Shown here: one piece after another, positions 17,099-25,882 of the stretch
Numbering within the stretch: position 1 is the stretch's first letter
How the letters are laid out: the number at the start of each line of letters is the position of its first letter
Assembly: GCA_001797675.1 (NCBI GenBank)
Contig: MGQB01000020.1
Span: forward strand, 28,597 to 92,596
DNA length: 64,000 bases
Origin: Deltaproteobacteria bacterium RBG_13_43_22
GTDB lineage: Bacteria > Desulfobacterota > RBG-13-43-22
Direction of reading: 5' to 3'
The notes under the pieces: model-generated
What the model was told of the DNA's origin: nothing
Database searches by the model: none
What the model saw: the letters and a program-made list of their open reading frames with translations, nothing else
Made by a program: the position numbers and the translations under genes

Positions 17099-17190
17099 GT
17101 TGCGAGTTACGAGTTCAGAAGAAAAAATCTCCGTGATAAACTCGCAACCCGCAACCCATAATCTCCAATCCGCAATCTAAAATCCAATGA
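17099..17190. repeat. Palindromic repeat between trpS and scpA
   Basis: On the minus strand, the trpS stop codon is followed at once by ATTGCGGATTGGAG and GGGTTGCGGGTTGCGAG, and then by a complementary GAACTCGTAACTCGCAAC. The repeat fills the 90-base gap before scpA. Related GCGGATTGCGGATT units occur inside trmJ at 54452-54596. Confidence 0.45.
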
Positions 17191-18160
17191 CTTGTCTGAC
17201 CTCTTCCATGGTATTTAGGGCAAAGGTCCTGGCTCGGTCATTACCGGCCTTTAGGATAGACCGGACTTCCGGAAGGCGTTGGGTCCAGTATTCCCTTTTT
17301 TCTTTGATCGGTTTAAGAGCATCCAAGACTTTTTCAATCAGCCATTTTTTACAATCCACACAGCCGATTCCGGCTCGTGGGCATTCCCGCTCAATCTCAT
17401 CGATCCGCTCCTGGGGCGAATAAATTTTATGAAAGGGGAAAAGGATACAGACCTCAGGGTTCCCGGGGTCTTGGCGACGGGCCCGCTGGGGATCGGTAAC
17501 CATCTGAGAAAGTTTGTGACGGATTTCTTCAATGGAGTCATCCAGAAAGACGGCGTTGTTATAACTTTTACTCATCTTCCGTCCATCCAGTCCCGTCAAT
17601 TTTGAAGTTTCCGTTAACAGCGTATCCGGAACCGGAAAAACTTCCCCGTACAAAAAATTAAACCTGCGGGCTATTTCCCTGGTTAATTCCACGTGCGGGG
17701 CCTGGTCGATACCGACCGGGACGGCATGGGCCTTATACATCATGATGTCGGCGGCCTGCAGGACCGGATAGCCGATAAATCCGTAGGTCCCGATCTCTTT
17801 GTTTTCCAATTCCTGTTGTTGTTCCTTGTAGGTCGGATTTCGTTCCAGCCAACTCAAAGGAGTGATCATGGACAGGATCAAATGAAGTTCGGCATGTTCC
17901 TTGACAGCCGACTGGAGAAAAAAAGTGCTGACTTCCGGATCCAGGCCGACACTCATCCAGTCAATGACCATGTCCAGGATGTATTCATGAATGGCCTTGG
18001 GCTCCTTGTATTCAGTGGTCAAGGCATGCCAGTCGGCAATAAAAAAAAAGCATTGATAATCTTTCTGAAGTTCTTTCCAGTTCATCAAGGCCCCATGCAG
18101 ATTGCCGAGGTGTAATTTCCCGGTGGGGCGCATACCGCTTAAAATCCGTTTCCGTTCCAT
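17177..18160 (-). CDS. trpS: Tryptophanyl-tRNA synthetase
   Basis: A class I aminoacyl-tRNA synthetase (327 residues) that charges tRNA-Trp. The HIGH-type motif reads KLHLGNLHGA after the family-typical ILSGMRPTG, the KMSKS loop is GRKMSKSYNN (near 194), and DQAPHVELTREIARRFN is the conserved dimer and substrate region. The C-terminal CVDCKKWL and RARTFA helices bind the tRNA. It is within the long minus-strand operon, and its stop codon abuts a palindromic repeat. Confidence 0.95.
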   Translation of the reverse strand: MERKRILSGMRPTGKLHLGNLHGALMNWKELQKDYQCFFFIADWHALTTEYKEPKAIHEYILDMVIDWMSVGLDPEVSTFFLQSAVKEHAELHLILSMITPLSWLERNPTYKEQQQELENKEIGTYGFIGYPVLQAADIMMYKAHAVPVGIDQAPHVELTREIARRFNFLYGEVFPVPDTLLTETSKLTGLDGRKMSKSYNNAVFLDDSIEEIRHKLSQMVTDPQRARRQDPGNPEVCILFPFHKIYSPQERIDEIERECPRAGIGCVDCKKWLIEKVLDALKPIKEKREYWTQRLPEVRSILKAGNDRARTFALNTMEEVRQVIGF

Positions 18161-18177
18161 TCAATAAACTCCTTAAT

Positions 18178-18280
18178 AGGATTCAAGGAGTCAAGGGGTC
18201 GAGGACCGCAGGGCGGAGTGAAAGGCATGGAAGTTAAACCACTTGAACCCTAGAATCCTGGAATCCTTGAACCCTGTTTT
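18178..18280. repeat. Dispersed about 100-bp repeat, copy 1 (M50 gene-trpS gap)
   Basis: It runs from GGATTCAAGGAGTCAAGG through GAGGACCGCAGGGCGGAGTG to GGAATCCTTGAACCC. The reverse complement of 35725-35830 has the same blocks in the same order, with few differences. Its own ends are complementary (ATTCAAGG/CCTTGAA), so each copy can fold. It sits inside the operon. Confidence 0.65.
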
Positions 18281-18284
18281 TGTG

Positions 18285-18953
18285 TCAAATATACATCGAG
18301 GTCCCCAGAAACAATCCGATAAAAAAATAAATCAGCGGGGAAATCAACCAATCCAGAATATGGGTCACTAAAAGCCCGATGAGAATAAAAAAGCCATAAG
18401 GCTCAATTTTGCTGTATTGATAAGCAGCCTGTAAAGGCAGCAAGCCGACCATGACCCTCCCACCGTCCAAAGGGGGGATGGGGATGAGATTAAAAATAGC
18501 CAAAGCCACGTTGATCACCACTCCGTAGCGCAGCATCAGGATCAAAGGCCGGAGGACGACCTGAAGAAGAGGCCATTCCCATATGGGGGTGGCGGTCATT
18601 AAGATACGATGGAGAATTGAAAACACCAAGGCCAGGAGAAGATTGGCAACCGCCCCGGCCAGGGCCACCCAAACCATGTCTTTTTTGGGATTGCGAAGAT
18701 TGTGAAAGTTAACCGGTACCGGTTTGGCATAGCCGAACAGAAAAGGGGAGTGCGATAAAAGGAGAATCCCCGGGATCAGGATAGATCCGAAGGGATCGAT
18801 GTGGGGGATGGGGTTAAAGGTCAAACGACCCGACAATCGGGCGGTGGGATCTCCCAGCTTATTGGCCACCCAGCCGTGAGCCACCTCATGCAAGATAACC
18901 CCCAAAAGGAGGGGGATGGCCATGATACTGATTTGTTGAATAATGGAAGTCAC
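18285..18953 (-). CDS. M50 site-2-type membrane metalloprotease
   Basis: A 222-residue integral membrane protein of the short bacterial M50 (Rip/S2P-like) group. The zinc motif is HEVAH (in LHEVAHGWVANKLGDPTA), and the second ligand motif is NLIPIPPLDGGRV, with the Asp that completes the site. Five or so hydrophobic helices surround these. These proteases cut transmembrane helices, but the substrate of the short type is unknown. It has no PDZ domain. Its ATG lies next to the stop of the DHH-CBS-nucleotidyltransferase gene, with four bases shared. Confidence 0.88.
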   Translation of the reverse strand: MTSIIQQISIMAIPLLLGVILHEVAHGWVANKLGDPTARLSGRLTFNPIPHIDPFGSILIPGILLLSHSPFLFGYAKPVPVNFHNLRNPKKDMVWVALAGAVANLLLALVFSILHRILMTATPIWEWPLLQVVLRPLILMLRYGVVINVALAIFNLIPIPPLDGGRVMVGLLPLQAAYQYSKIEPYGFFILIGLLVTHILDWLISPLIYFFIGLFLGTSMYI

Positions 18954-21640
18954 GATTTCAGTTTTTTCTCCTGAGATAGAAAATATTTTTTAACATAGGC
19001 TATTTCATCTTCTTGAGTCAATACCTTTCCGTTTATTCGAGCTTCCAGAAGGTCCCCCAGGATTGTTTTATAAAGGGGCCCCGGAACCAATCCAAGGGCT
19101 TTCAGATCCTCTCCCCCGACCGATATCCGGATAGACTTCAATTGGGTAAAATAAATGGAAATAGCCTTCCGGCCGGTTTCCTGAACCGCCTTAGCCATCA
19201 AGAAAAGCAAGGCTTCGTTGGGAAGGGGTGAAAGGAGTTTATAAATCTCGCTTCGGGATAACTTGGGATTTTTTTGAAGGGTCATTAAAACCTGTTCACC
19301 TTCACCCCGGCATAAGTTAATGGCTTCAAAAATCTTTTTAGGTAATCCCAGACGCAGGCGCAATTCCGTAATCTGGGTAACGGGTTGGGTTAAGGCCAGG
19401 AAATAAATCAACCATTTTTCATAGGACTCATTGAGATAGAGGAGATCAAACCAGGCCAGGACGGACTTGATTTCGCCGAAAAGAAGCTCCCCTTTCGGGG
19501 TCAAGGTCCATTCCGGATGGATGGCCTGAAGCAGCTTTAAATCAATCAGCCTTTTAATGACCGGAAGGGGATTTTCTTCTATCAGGATCAACTGGAGTTC
19601 CGTAAAAAGCCTTTTGGGGGCCAGCCTTTCTATGCCGCCGATACGAATGGCGTTTTCGATCAGGTTGGCGGTCAATTTCCCTATCTTGAACCCGAACCGT
19701 TGTTCAAATCGAACGGCTCGAAAGGTCCGGGTCGGATCTTCCACGAAGCTTAAATTGTGGAGAACTCGAATAGACCGTTCCTTCAGGTCCTTTTGTGCTC
19801 CGAAAAAGTCAAATAGGAGGCCGAAATGCCGCGGATTCAGTTTAACAGCCAGGGTGTTGATGGTAAAGTCACGCCGATAGAGGTCCATTTTGATGGAACT
19901 GAGTTCCACCACCGGGAGGGCACCCGGAGATTCATAATATTCCGATCGAGCCGTGGCCACATCCACCTTGAAACCGTCCGGGAAGATCAGCACCGACGTT
20001 TTAAATTTGATATGATAACGAAGGCGGGCCGGAAACCTCTTGGCATATTCCTGGGCGAATTTAATCCCGTCTCCCTCAATGACCACGTCGATATCCAGAT
20101 TGTCAAATTTCAGAAACAGGTCCCGAATAAATCCCCCGACGGCATAGGCATTGTATCCAAGGCCGTCGGCCACCTCGCCCAAGGATTTAAGGAGTTCGAT
20201 GATCCGTTTGGGCAGCCTTTCTTCCATCAGGTAGTTGACATTCTTTTTGCGGACGAATTGGGGGGCCTTGCGGGAATCGTAAAGATACTCGGTCATGGAA
20301 GAGCCGCTGATCAGGATATTGAGCAGATCGGTTCGGGTGATCACCCCAAGAACCTTCCCTTGTTTCACTACCGGCAGGATTCTCTGTTTATTCTCGATGA
20401 TGAATTCCTGGATTTGAAACAAGGAGGCCTCGGGATCAATGGTGGAAAATTCGGTGGTCATGTATTCCCGTACCGGCAGATTTTTGAGACCGTGGAAAAT
20501 GGCTTTTTCGATCACCTGTCGGGTGATCAGGCCCAGGAGATTTTCTTCTTCCATCACCAAAAGGACATTGATGTTGTAGCGGGTCAGCAGTTCATTCGCA
20601 TGTTCAATGGTCTCCGGGGGTTGAATCGATTTTACCGGAAAGGTCATCATGTCCCGGGCCTTACGCCGAGGGTTGATCCGGCTTTTAAGCTGGGCAATCA
20701 AGGCTTCTTCCACCTGAATCAGGGTTTGATCCTTGATCGTGGCTGAGGCGGCAAAGGGGTGTCCTCCTCCCCCGAAGGGCAAAAGTATTTCCCCTACGTT
20801 GATTTCTCGGATTCGACTCCGGGCTACTATATAGACGCGGTCTTCCATCCGGGCCAGGGCAAAAAGACAAGGGAGGTTTTCCATGTCCACCATTTTGTGG
20901 ACCAGGACGGCGAAGTCTCCCACATAAGTATCTATCGAGGCCTTGGCCACGACGACTTCCAGATTATTAATCCGGTGCCTGGTGGCCGATTCCAATAACT
21001 GGTTCAACAAGGAGACCTGTTCGGCGGTCAGTTCACGGGTCAGCAGATCCGAAATCAAGTTCAAATTGGCCCCTTGCTCCAGAAGGTAGGCCGCAGCCAG
21101 ATAATCTTCAGGGGTGGTTGATCCAAAGGTAAAGGATCCGGTGTCTTCGTATATCCCCAAGGCCATCATGGTCGCTTCGTCTGAAGTCAGGGGGATATTT
21201 TTTTCCTTTAAGAACCGGGTCATCAGGGTCATGGTGGCCCCCACCGCTTGAATAATCTCTAGACTTCCCCTGACATCGTTTTCGGTCGAAGGATGATGGT
21301 CATAAATATGGATCTCTAATCCGGGACGATTCAAGATCTCGGCAAATCGGCCGATTCGATCCGGTTGACGGGTATCCACCAGGATCAGACGATGGATCCG
21401 TTCCAACGGCACTTGTTTGATTCTGGTGAAATTGTACAGATAGACCGTGGATTGGAGAAAAAAATTGCGCAGGTTCTGCTCTTGAGAACCGGGAAAGACC
21501 AGCCAGGCATCCGGATAGAGTTTTTTGGCGGCCATCATGGAAGCCAAACCGTCGAAATCGGTATTGAGGTGAGTGGTGATGACCTCAATACCTTTCTTTT
21601 CCTGGTTGTCGGATTGGGTCGCTGCCGGATGGGAATTCAT
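18950..21640 (-). CDS. DHH-CBS-tRNA nucleotidyltransferase fusion
   Basis: An 896-residue three-part protein. First a DHH/DHHA1 phosphoesterase region (THLNTDFDGLAS, VDTRQPDRIG, IYDHHPSTENDV and FGGGGHPFAASATI, about 1-310). Then a CBS pair (about 315-440), likely a nucleotide sensor. Then a class II poly(A) polymerase/CCA-type nucleotidyltransferase (AVGGFIRDLFL with LDIDVVIEGDG, about 485-870; later DFTINTLAVKL and EDPTRTFRAVRFEQRFG). The last domain should add CCA, CC or A to tRNA 3' ends; which one cannot be read here. This fusion is known in several bacterial groups including deltaproteobacteria. Start and stop overlap the neighbours closely. Confidence 0.85.
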   Translation of the reverse strand: MNSHPAATQSDNQEKKGIEVITTHLNTDFDGLASMMAAKKLYPDAWLVFPGSQEQNLRNFFLQSTVYLYNFTRIKQVPLERIHRLILVDTRQPDRIGRFAEILNRPGLEIHIYDHHPSTENDVRGSLEIIQAVGATMTLMTRFLKEKNIPLTSDEATMMALGIYEDTGSFTFGSTTPEDYLAAAYLLEQGANLNLISDLLTRELTAEQVSLLNQLLESATRHRINNLEVVVAKASIDTYVGDFAVLVHKMVDMENLPCLFALARMEDRVYIVARSRIREINVGEILLPFGGGGHPFAASATIKDQTLIQVEEALIAQLKSRINPRRKARDMMTFPVKSIQPPETIEHANELLTRYNINVLLVMEEENLLGLITRQVIEKAIFHGLKNLPVREYMTTEFSTIDPEASLFQIQEFIIENKQRILPVVKQGKVLGVITRTDLLNILISGSSMTEYLYDSRKAPQFVRKKNVNYLMEERLPKRIIELLKSLGEVADGLGYNAYAVGGFIRDLFLKFDNLDIDVVIEGDGIKFAQEYAKRFPARLRYHIKFKTSVLIFPDGFKVDVATARSEYYESPGALPVVELSSIKMDLYRRDFTINTLAVKLNPRHFGLLFDFFGAQKDLKERSIRVLHNLSFVEDPTRTFRAVRFEQRFGFKIGKLTANLIENAIRIGGIERLAPKRLFTELQLILIEENPLPVIKRLIDLKLLQAIHPEWTLTPKGELLFGEIKSVLAWFDLLYLNESYEKWLIYFLALTQPVTQITELRLRLGLPKKIFEAINLCRGEGEQVLMTLQKNPKLSRSEIYKLLSPLPNEALLFLMAKAVQETGRKAISIYFTQLKSIRISVGGEDLKALGLVPGPLYKTILGDLLEARINGKVLTQEDEIAYVKKYFLSQEKKLKS

Positions 21641-21646
21641 TAAAAA

Positions 21647-22537
21647 TCAGGCTCGAGGATGATATCTCCGGTAAACTTCCCGGAGATGTTCATGGGTTAC
21701 CAGGGTGTAAATCTGAGTGGTAGAAATATCCGCATGCCCCAGCATGGTTTGAATGGAGCGCAGATCGGCCCCGCCTTCAAGCAGATGCGTGGCAAAGGTA
21801 TGTCTCAGGGTGTGGGGAGAAACTTTTTTCAGGATCCCTGCTTTTTGACCGTATTGACGCAGTATTTTCCAAAAACCCTGCCGGGTTAATCGGCCTCCCC
21901 GATTGTTGACAAAGACCCAAGGGGCCATAGGGTTCTTCAGCAGGGGAGGGCGGCCCTTTAAAAGGTATTCCCTCAAGCATTGAGAGGCGATTTTTCCGAT
22001 AGGGACTAATCGTTCTTTGGAACCCTTTCCCATGGTGCGGATCAGATGGGCCTCCAGTTCCAGTTGATCCAGGGTCAAGGCAATCAATTCGGAAACCCGT
22101 AAGCCGGTGGCATAGAGGACTTCCAACATGACCGCATCCCTTAAACCCCGTGGAGTACCGGTGTTGGGCTGACGAATCAGGGTTTCCACTTCCAGTTCCG
22201 AGAGGGTTTTAGGCAAAGTTCGTTTGGATTTTGGGCTTTGCAAGGGGAGGGTGGGGTTGTCTGTCCGCAAGGATTCTTCCTGAAGAAACCGGTAGAAGGA
22301 TCTCAGGGCCGAGAGGATCCTGGCCTGGGTACGGCCGGAGAGTTTTCTGGATCGTAAGGTTCCCAAGTATTCATAAAGGGTTTCGGATTGGGTTAGTGAA
22401 AGGTCGGAGATACCCTTGGATTCCAGAAATCGGAAGTATTGGATAAGGTCCCGGCTGTAAGCCTCCAGGGTATTAGGAGAAAGACCTTTCTCTACCACTA
22501 AAAAATTCAAGAAACGATCAAGAGGGATATCCATCAT
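21647..22537 (-). CDS. xerD: Tyrosine recombinase XerD
   Basis: A 296-residue site-specific recombinase for chromosome-dimer resolution at dif. The SAM-like N-terminal domain reads LDRFLNFLVVEKGLSPNTLEAYSRDL. Catalytic residues appear as ATGLRVSEL (Arg I), HTLRHTFATHLLEGGADLRS (H-x2-R), LGHADISTTQIYTLVT (His and the nucleophile Tyr). It is first in the long minus-strand operon. A strong promoter ends so close to the ATG that the transcript may be leaderless. XerC/XerD distinction is by overall similarity and could be reversed. Confidence 0.88.
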   Translation of the reverse strand: MMDIPLDRFLNFLVVEKGLSPNTLEAYSRDLIQYFRFLESKGISDLSLTQSETLYEYLGTLRSRKLSGRTQARILSALRSFYRFLQEESLRTDNPTLPLQSPKSKRTLPKTLSELEVETLIRQPNTGTPRGLRDAVMLEVLYATGLRVSELIALTLDQLELEAHLIRTMGKGSKERLVPIGKIASQCLREYLLKGRPPLLKNPMAPWVFVNNRGGRLTRQGFWKILRQYGQKAGILKKVSPHTLRHTFATHLLEGGADLRSIQTMLGHADISTTQIYTLVTHEHLREVYRRYHPRA

Positions 22538-22861
22538 ATAAAAAATATATCAGACATAGACCGACCTGTCAAGAAGAGTCGAAAATTCTATTGGTTATAA
22601 GTGGTTTTCGGATATGGTTCGTCGGAATGTTTTCCATCCAAAAATAATTTTTCTGAGGGGGAAAACCGTTTAACTGTCTTAAGTTATTAGAAATATCCAT
22701 TTATCCGGAATCCGTTTTGAAGCTCTTGTAAGTTCAGATCCACGGAGCACCCATTTTTCTCCCTGTTTTTCTCCTTGCTCTCTTTGTGAATTATCTTATA
22801 TATTCATCGAGATCGCCTGATCGGGCACATAGGTTTAACCAAGCAGCCAGAGGGAATAACC
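22538..22861 (-). promoter_or_regulatory. Divergent gap with xerD operon promoter
   Basis: On the minus strand, TTGACA (22572-22567), 17 nt, TATATT (22549-22544). The expected transcription start, about seven bases past the -10, falls on or beside the xerD ATG at 22537, and no ribosome site is present. The remainder of this 324-base gap, upstream of gph, shows nothing I recognise. Confidence 0.6.
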
Positions 22862-23512
22862 ATGGGTTATAACGCAATTATTTTTGATCTGGATGGGACC
22901 TTATTGGACACCATTGAGGATCTGGCGGATTCCATGAATCATGTCTTAAGGTCCTTCGGATTTAAGGGGCATTCTATTCAGGCTTATAAATCATTTGTCG
23001 GGGAAGGGATAGACATCCTGTCCCGGCGGGCTTTACCGCCGGAAAACCGTAACGAAGAAATGATTGCCCGATGTGTGGCGGCCATGCGCGAGGAATACGG
23101 CCGACGATGGGACCAAAAGACCCGCCCTTATCCGGGGATCCCGGAACTCCTGGATGCCCTGTCCCAAAGGGAATTGCCTATGGCCATCCTGTCCAACAAA
23201 CCCAATGACTCCAGCCAAATGGTTGTGGCCAAACTTTTGCCCAGATGGTCTTTTAACATTATTTTTGGAGCCCGATCCTCGATTCCCAAGAAACCGCACC
23301 CGGCAGCCGCTTTGGAGATCGCCGAATTGATGCATCTGGCACCTGAAGAATTTTTATATCTCGGTGATACCGGCACGGACATGAAAACAGCAACCGGTGC
23401 GGGGATGTTTCCGGTTGGGGCCTTGTGGGGCTTTCGATCAGCTCAAGAACTCATCGCCCAAGGGGCCAGGGTTTTGATTGAACATCCTCTGGATTTGCTT
23501 CAATACCTATAA
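22862..23512 (+). CDS. gph: HAD-family phosphatase, phosphoglycolate phosphatase type
   Basis: A 216-residue haloacid-dehalogenase hydrolase that removes phosphate from phosphoglycolate or a similar small phosphate ester. Motif I is FDLDGTLLDT (nucleophile Asp), motif II ILSNK, motif III Lys in KKPHPAA, and motif IV LGDTGTDMKTATGAGM. A helical cap lies between motifs I and II (about 16-90), as in subclass IA. The start follows GAGGGAATAACC. It converges with the response regulator gene. Family certain, exact substrate inferred. Confidence 0.82.
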   Translation: MGYNAIIFDLDGTLLDTIEDLADSMNHVLRSFGFKGHSIQAYKSFVGEGIDILSRRALPPENRNEEMIARCVAAMREEYGRRWDQKTRPYPGIPELLDALSQRELPMAILSNKPNDSSQMVVAKLLPRWSFNIIFGARSSIPKKPHPAAALEIAELMHLAPEEFLYLGDTGTDMKTATGAGMFPVGALWGFRSAQELIAQGARVLIEHPLDLLQYL

Positions 23513-23523
23513 TGTTGAGGAAA

Positions 23524-23973
23524 CTAAAAGGCGTCAATGCTTTTGGCCAAGACGGGATCCTGCAGGATTTTCTTGGCAAACTTGATATATTTGGCCACAA
23601 TGGCCCGTACGGCCATTTGCAGGGTATATGGCCGGATGGGTTTTTCAATTAAATAAGTTATATTTGAGGCGACACACATGTTGATCACATCTTCGCTGAC
23701 ATTTCCGGTGACAATAATGGTATCCTGATAAGCCAGGGGGTATCTGTCGACAATGGCCTCCAGGAAACCAAACCCTGTTTCCTCTTCTAAAAAGACATCT
23801 AAGACGAAGATGGCCAGGGATGATTTGCGTTTCCGGCAAAAGGAGACCGCTTCCTCGGCCTTGGTAAAAGTATACACTTGACCCCAGGAATAGAACAACT
23901 TGATCATCATGGCAATGACATTGCAGACAACCGGGTCATCATCGACGATAATTACGTCCAGACTGTCGACCAT
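23524..23973 (-). CDS. Single-domain response regulator
   Basis: A 149-residue CheY-like receiver with no output domain. The acidic pocket is VDDDP (residues 10-14), the phosphoacceptor is Asp59 in FVLDVF, followed by TGN (Thr switch) and IEKPIRP (Lys). A C-terminal helix (AVRAIVAKYIKFAKK) follows. No histidine kinase is next to it, so it probably receives phosphate from a kinase elsewhere and acts by protein contact. It ends 11 bases from the convergent gph gene. Confidence 0.85.
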   Translation of the reverse strand: MVDSLDVIIVDDDPVVCNVIAMMIKLFYSWGQVYTFTKAEEAVSFCRKRKSSLAIFVLDVFLEEETGFGFLEAIVDRYPLAYQDTIIVTGNVSEDVINMCVASNITYLIEKPIRPYTLQMAVRAIVAKYIKFAKKILQDPVLAKSIDAF

Positions 23974-24169
23974 AATTCCTCCCTTAAATCAGCTTTAGCG
24001 GATTTATTGCTGAGAGTGAGAATTAAAACCAACCGTTGTTGCCCATTCTTTTTATTAAAACTTATAAAAAATTTAATGTTTGTCAATAGAAAATTGTCCA
24101 TCGGCCTTAAAATCCCTAATCGTTGAGAGCGGGGTTCCCTCCACTATTATTCTGTTTCTATCCGGCCGG

Positions 24170-24667
24170 TCAATCAATCAGTACAAATCCAAAACGATTT
24201 TGAAGGTCTTTCTTGTCCTGAAGGACCTTACAGGGCAGTCCTAAATTCTGCACGGTCTTATAAACATCAATACCGACACTTTGGTCGCAGGGCCTGACCT
24301 TTTCTGGTGTCGGGCAGGGCTTCCCACGGCTGACCTGGCAGACCTTACATAAATTACAGAACCGAACGGCCAAGGCGAAATAATGGCCGTCCAGGAAAGC
24401 GGTTCGTTCAATCTCCAAAACGGCCCGGCTTAATTCCCGGGCATCATGGGAGTGAACCAAAAGGATATGATGATATCTTTTGATCATGGCTACCCGTTCC
24501 TCAAAGGTTGTCCCCCGGGTATGACAGCGGATGCTTTCTTTAAAATAATCCTCACAACTCCAGCGGCATTTCAAAATGGCCCGGATGTCGAAAAAAATTT
24601 CTTTAGGTGAAATGATCAAGGCATTTAACATTTTCAGTTTCTTGGCTAAGGTGATGTATTTTTCCAT
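24170..24667 (-). CDS. DUF2284 cysteine-rich metal-binding protein
   Basis: A 165-residue protein of DUF2284, described as a predicted metal-binding family common in anaerobes. Cysteines cluster at CRWSCEDYF, then CNLCKVCQVSRGKPCPTPEKVRPC, enough for an Fe-S or zinc site. The segment RFCNLC...KPCPTPE..RP is the most typical part. AAGGAG precedes the ATG. It is divergent from the epimerase gene. Role unknown; electron transfer or metal sensing are guesses. Confidence 0.75.
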   Translation of the reverse strand: MEKYITLAKKLKMLNALIISPKEIFFDIRAILKCRWSCEDYFKESIRCHTRGTTFEERVAMIKRYHHILLVHSHDARELSRAVLEIERTAFLDGHYFALAVRFCNLCKVCQVSRGKPCPTPEKVRPCDQSVGIDVYKTVQNLGLPCKVLQDKKDLQNRFGFVLID

Positions 24668-24805
24668 CGGGTTCTCCTTGACCTAAAAGAAGTTGTCTAA
24701 GGGAATTAGATATGCTACAAGAAGGCCTGTAATCGGTTGGACAATTATAAGCTGATTGCTCAAGTAAAATCAATCCAAAGAAATTATTACCCAAAGGACG
24801 GAAAG

Positions 24806-25798
24806 ATGCCTTCAGAAACCTTCTATTCAGGCAAAAAAATATTGATAACCGGAGGACTGGGGTTTATCGGGAGCACCCTGGCCATCCGTTTATCGGAATT
24901 GGGTGCCCGGGTAACCCTTTTGGACGGCTTGATACCGGAGTTGGGGGCCAATTATTATAATATTGAACCGATTAAAGGCCGGGTTGACGTAGTGGAAGCC
25001 GACCTGGGGAATCGTTCGGTAACCGATCTTCTAGTTAAAGAAAAAGACCTGGTCTTCAATATCGGCATGCATTCCTGTCACCTGAAATCCATGACCGATC
25101 CCTTGTTTGATTTGGAAACCAATGTCACTCCCCAAATCCATTTCCTGGAATCCTTAAGGGCTCACAATCCCCAAACCCGGGTCATCTATATCGGCACTCG
25201 GGCCCAATTCGGCCAGGCCCTGACCATCCCTATTACCGAAGAAACGCCGCCCAATCCCAAGGACATTTATGCGGCCAGCAAACAGGTTGTGGAATGGTAT
25301 CATCTTTTATATCAGAAGATCTGCGGCCTCCGGGTGACCTCCCTGCGCCTGGGAAATACCTATGGCCCAAGACACCAAATGCGGCATCCGCAATACGGGG
25401 TCCAAAATTTTTTGATCCGGCTGGCCTTGGAGGATCAGGAACTTAAAGTTTTTGGAGACGGCAGTCAAAAAAGAGAAATGATTTATATTGACGATATTAT
25501 TGCCTGCCTGCTCCTGTTGGGAGAAAATCCGCTTTGTGTGGATCAGATTTATTGTGTGGGAAGTGCTGAGTCGATCACCTTCCTGCAATTGGTTGAAGCG
25601 ATCATCCGGGCCTGCGGATCCGGCCGTTATACTCATGTCCCCTGGCCGGAAGACCGAAAGACCATTGAAGTGGGCGACGTGGTTACCGATTTCTCCAAAC
25701 TGACCGGTCATACGGGCTGGAAGCCGACCACCCTGCTGGACGAAGGCTTGAACCGGACGGTGGAATTTTACAGGAAGTATCGGCCGCATTATTGGTAG
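24806..25798 (+). CDS. NAD-dependent nucleotide-sugar epimerase/dehydratase
   Basis: An extended short-chain dehydrogenase (330 residues). The Rossmann motif is ITGGLGFIGS (GxxGxxG), the catalytic Tyr-Lys is YAASK, and RLGNTYGPRHQ is the substrate-loop signature. It probably epimerises or dehydrates a nucleotide sugar for cell-envelope polysaccharide. I chose the ATG at 24806, which has AAGGA upstream; a longer frame from a TTG at 24737 lacks one. The gene for undecaprenyl-diphosphate phosphatase follows, which also points to envelope synthesis. Exact sugar unknown. Confidence 0.85.
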   Translation: MPSETFYSGKKILITGGLGFIGSTLAIRLSELGARVTLLDGLIPELGANYYNIEPIKGRVDVVEADLGNRSVTDLLVKEKDLVFNIGMHSCHLKSMTDPLFDLETNVTPQIHFLESLRAHNPQTRVIYIGTRAQFGQALTIPITEETPPNPKDIYAASKQVVEWYHLLYQKICGLRVTSLRLGNTYGPRHQMRHPQYGVQNFLIRLALEDQELKVFGDGSQKREMIYIDDIIACLLLLGENPLCVDQIYCVGSAESITFLQLVEAIIRACGSGRYTHVPWPEDRKTIEVGDVVTDFSKLTGHTGWKPTTLLDEGLNRTVEFYRKYRPHYW

Positions 25799-25882
25799 TA
25801 AATAGATTTTTTTTTCGGATTTCAATCAAAATGCAAATATTTTTGGTTAATTTTTCCAGCTTTTTCACATTGAGGATCGGAG

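Noticed and set aside
19826..20746. 306-codon frame opposite to the DHH-CBS-nucleotidyltransferase gene
   Set aside because: Antisense of a clear three-domain protein, with no motif of its own.
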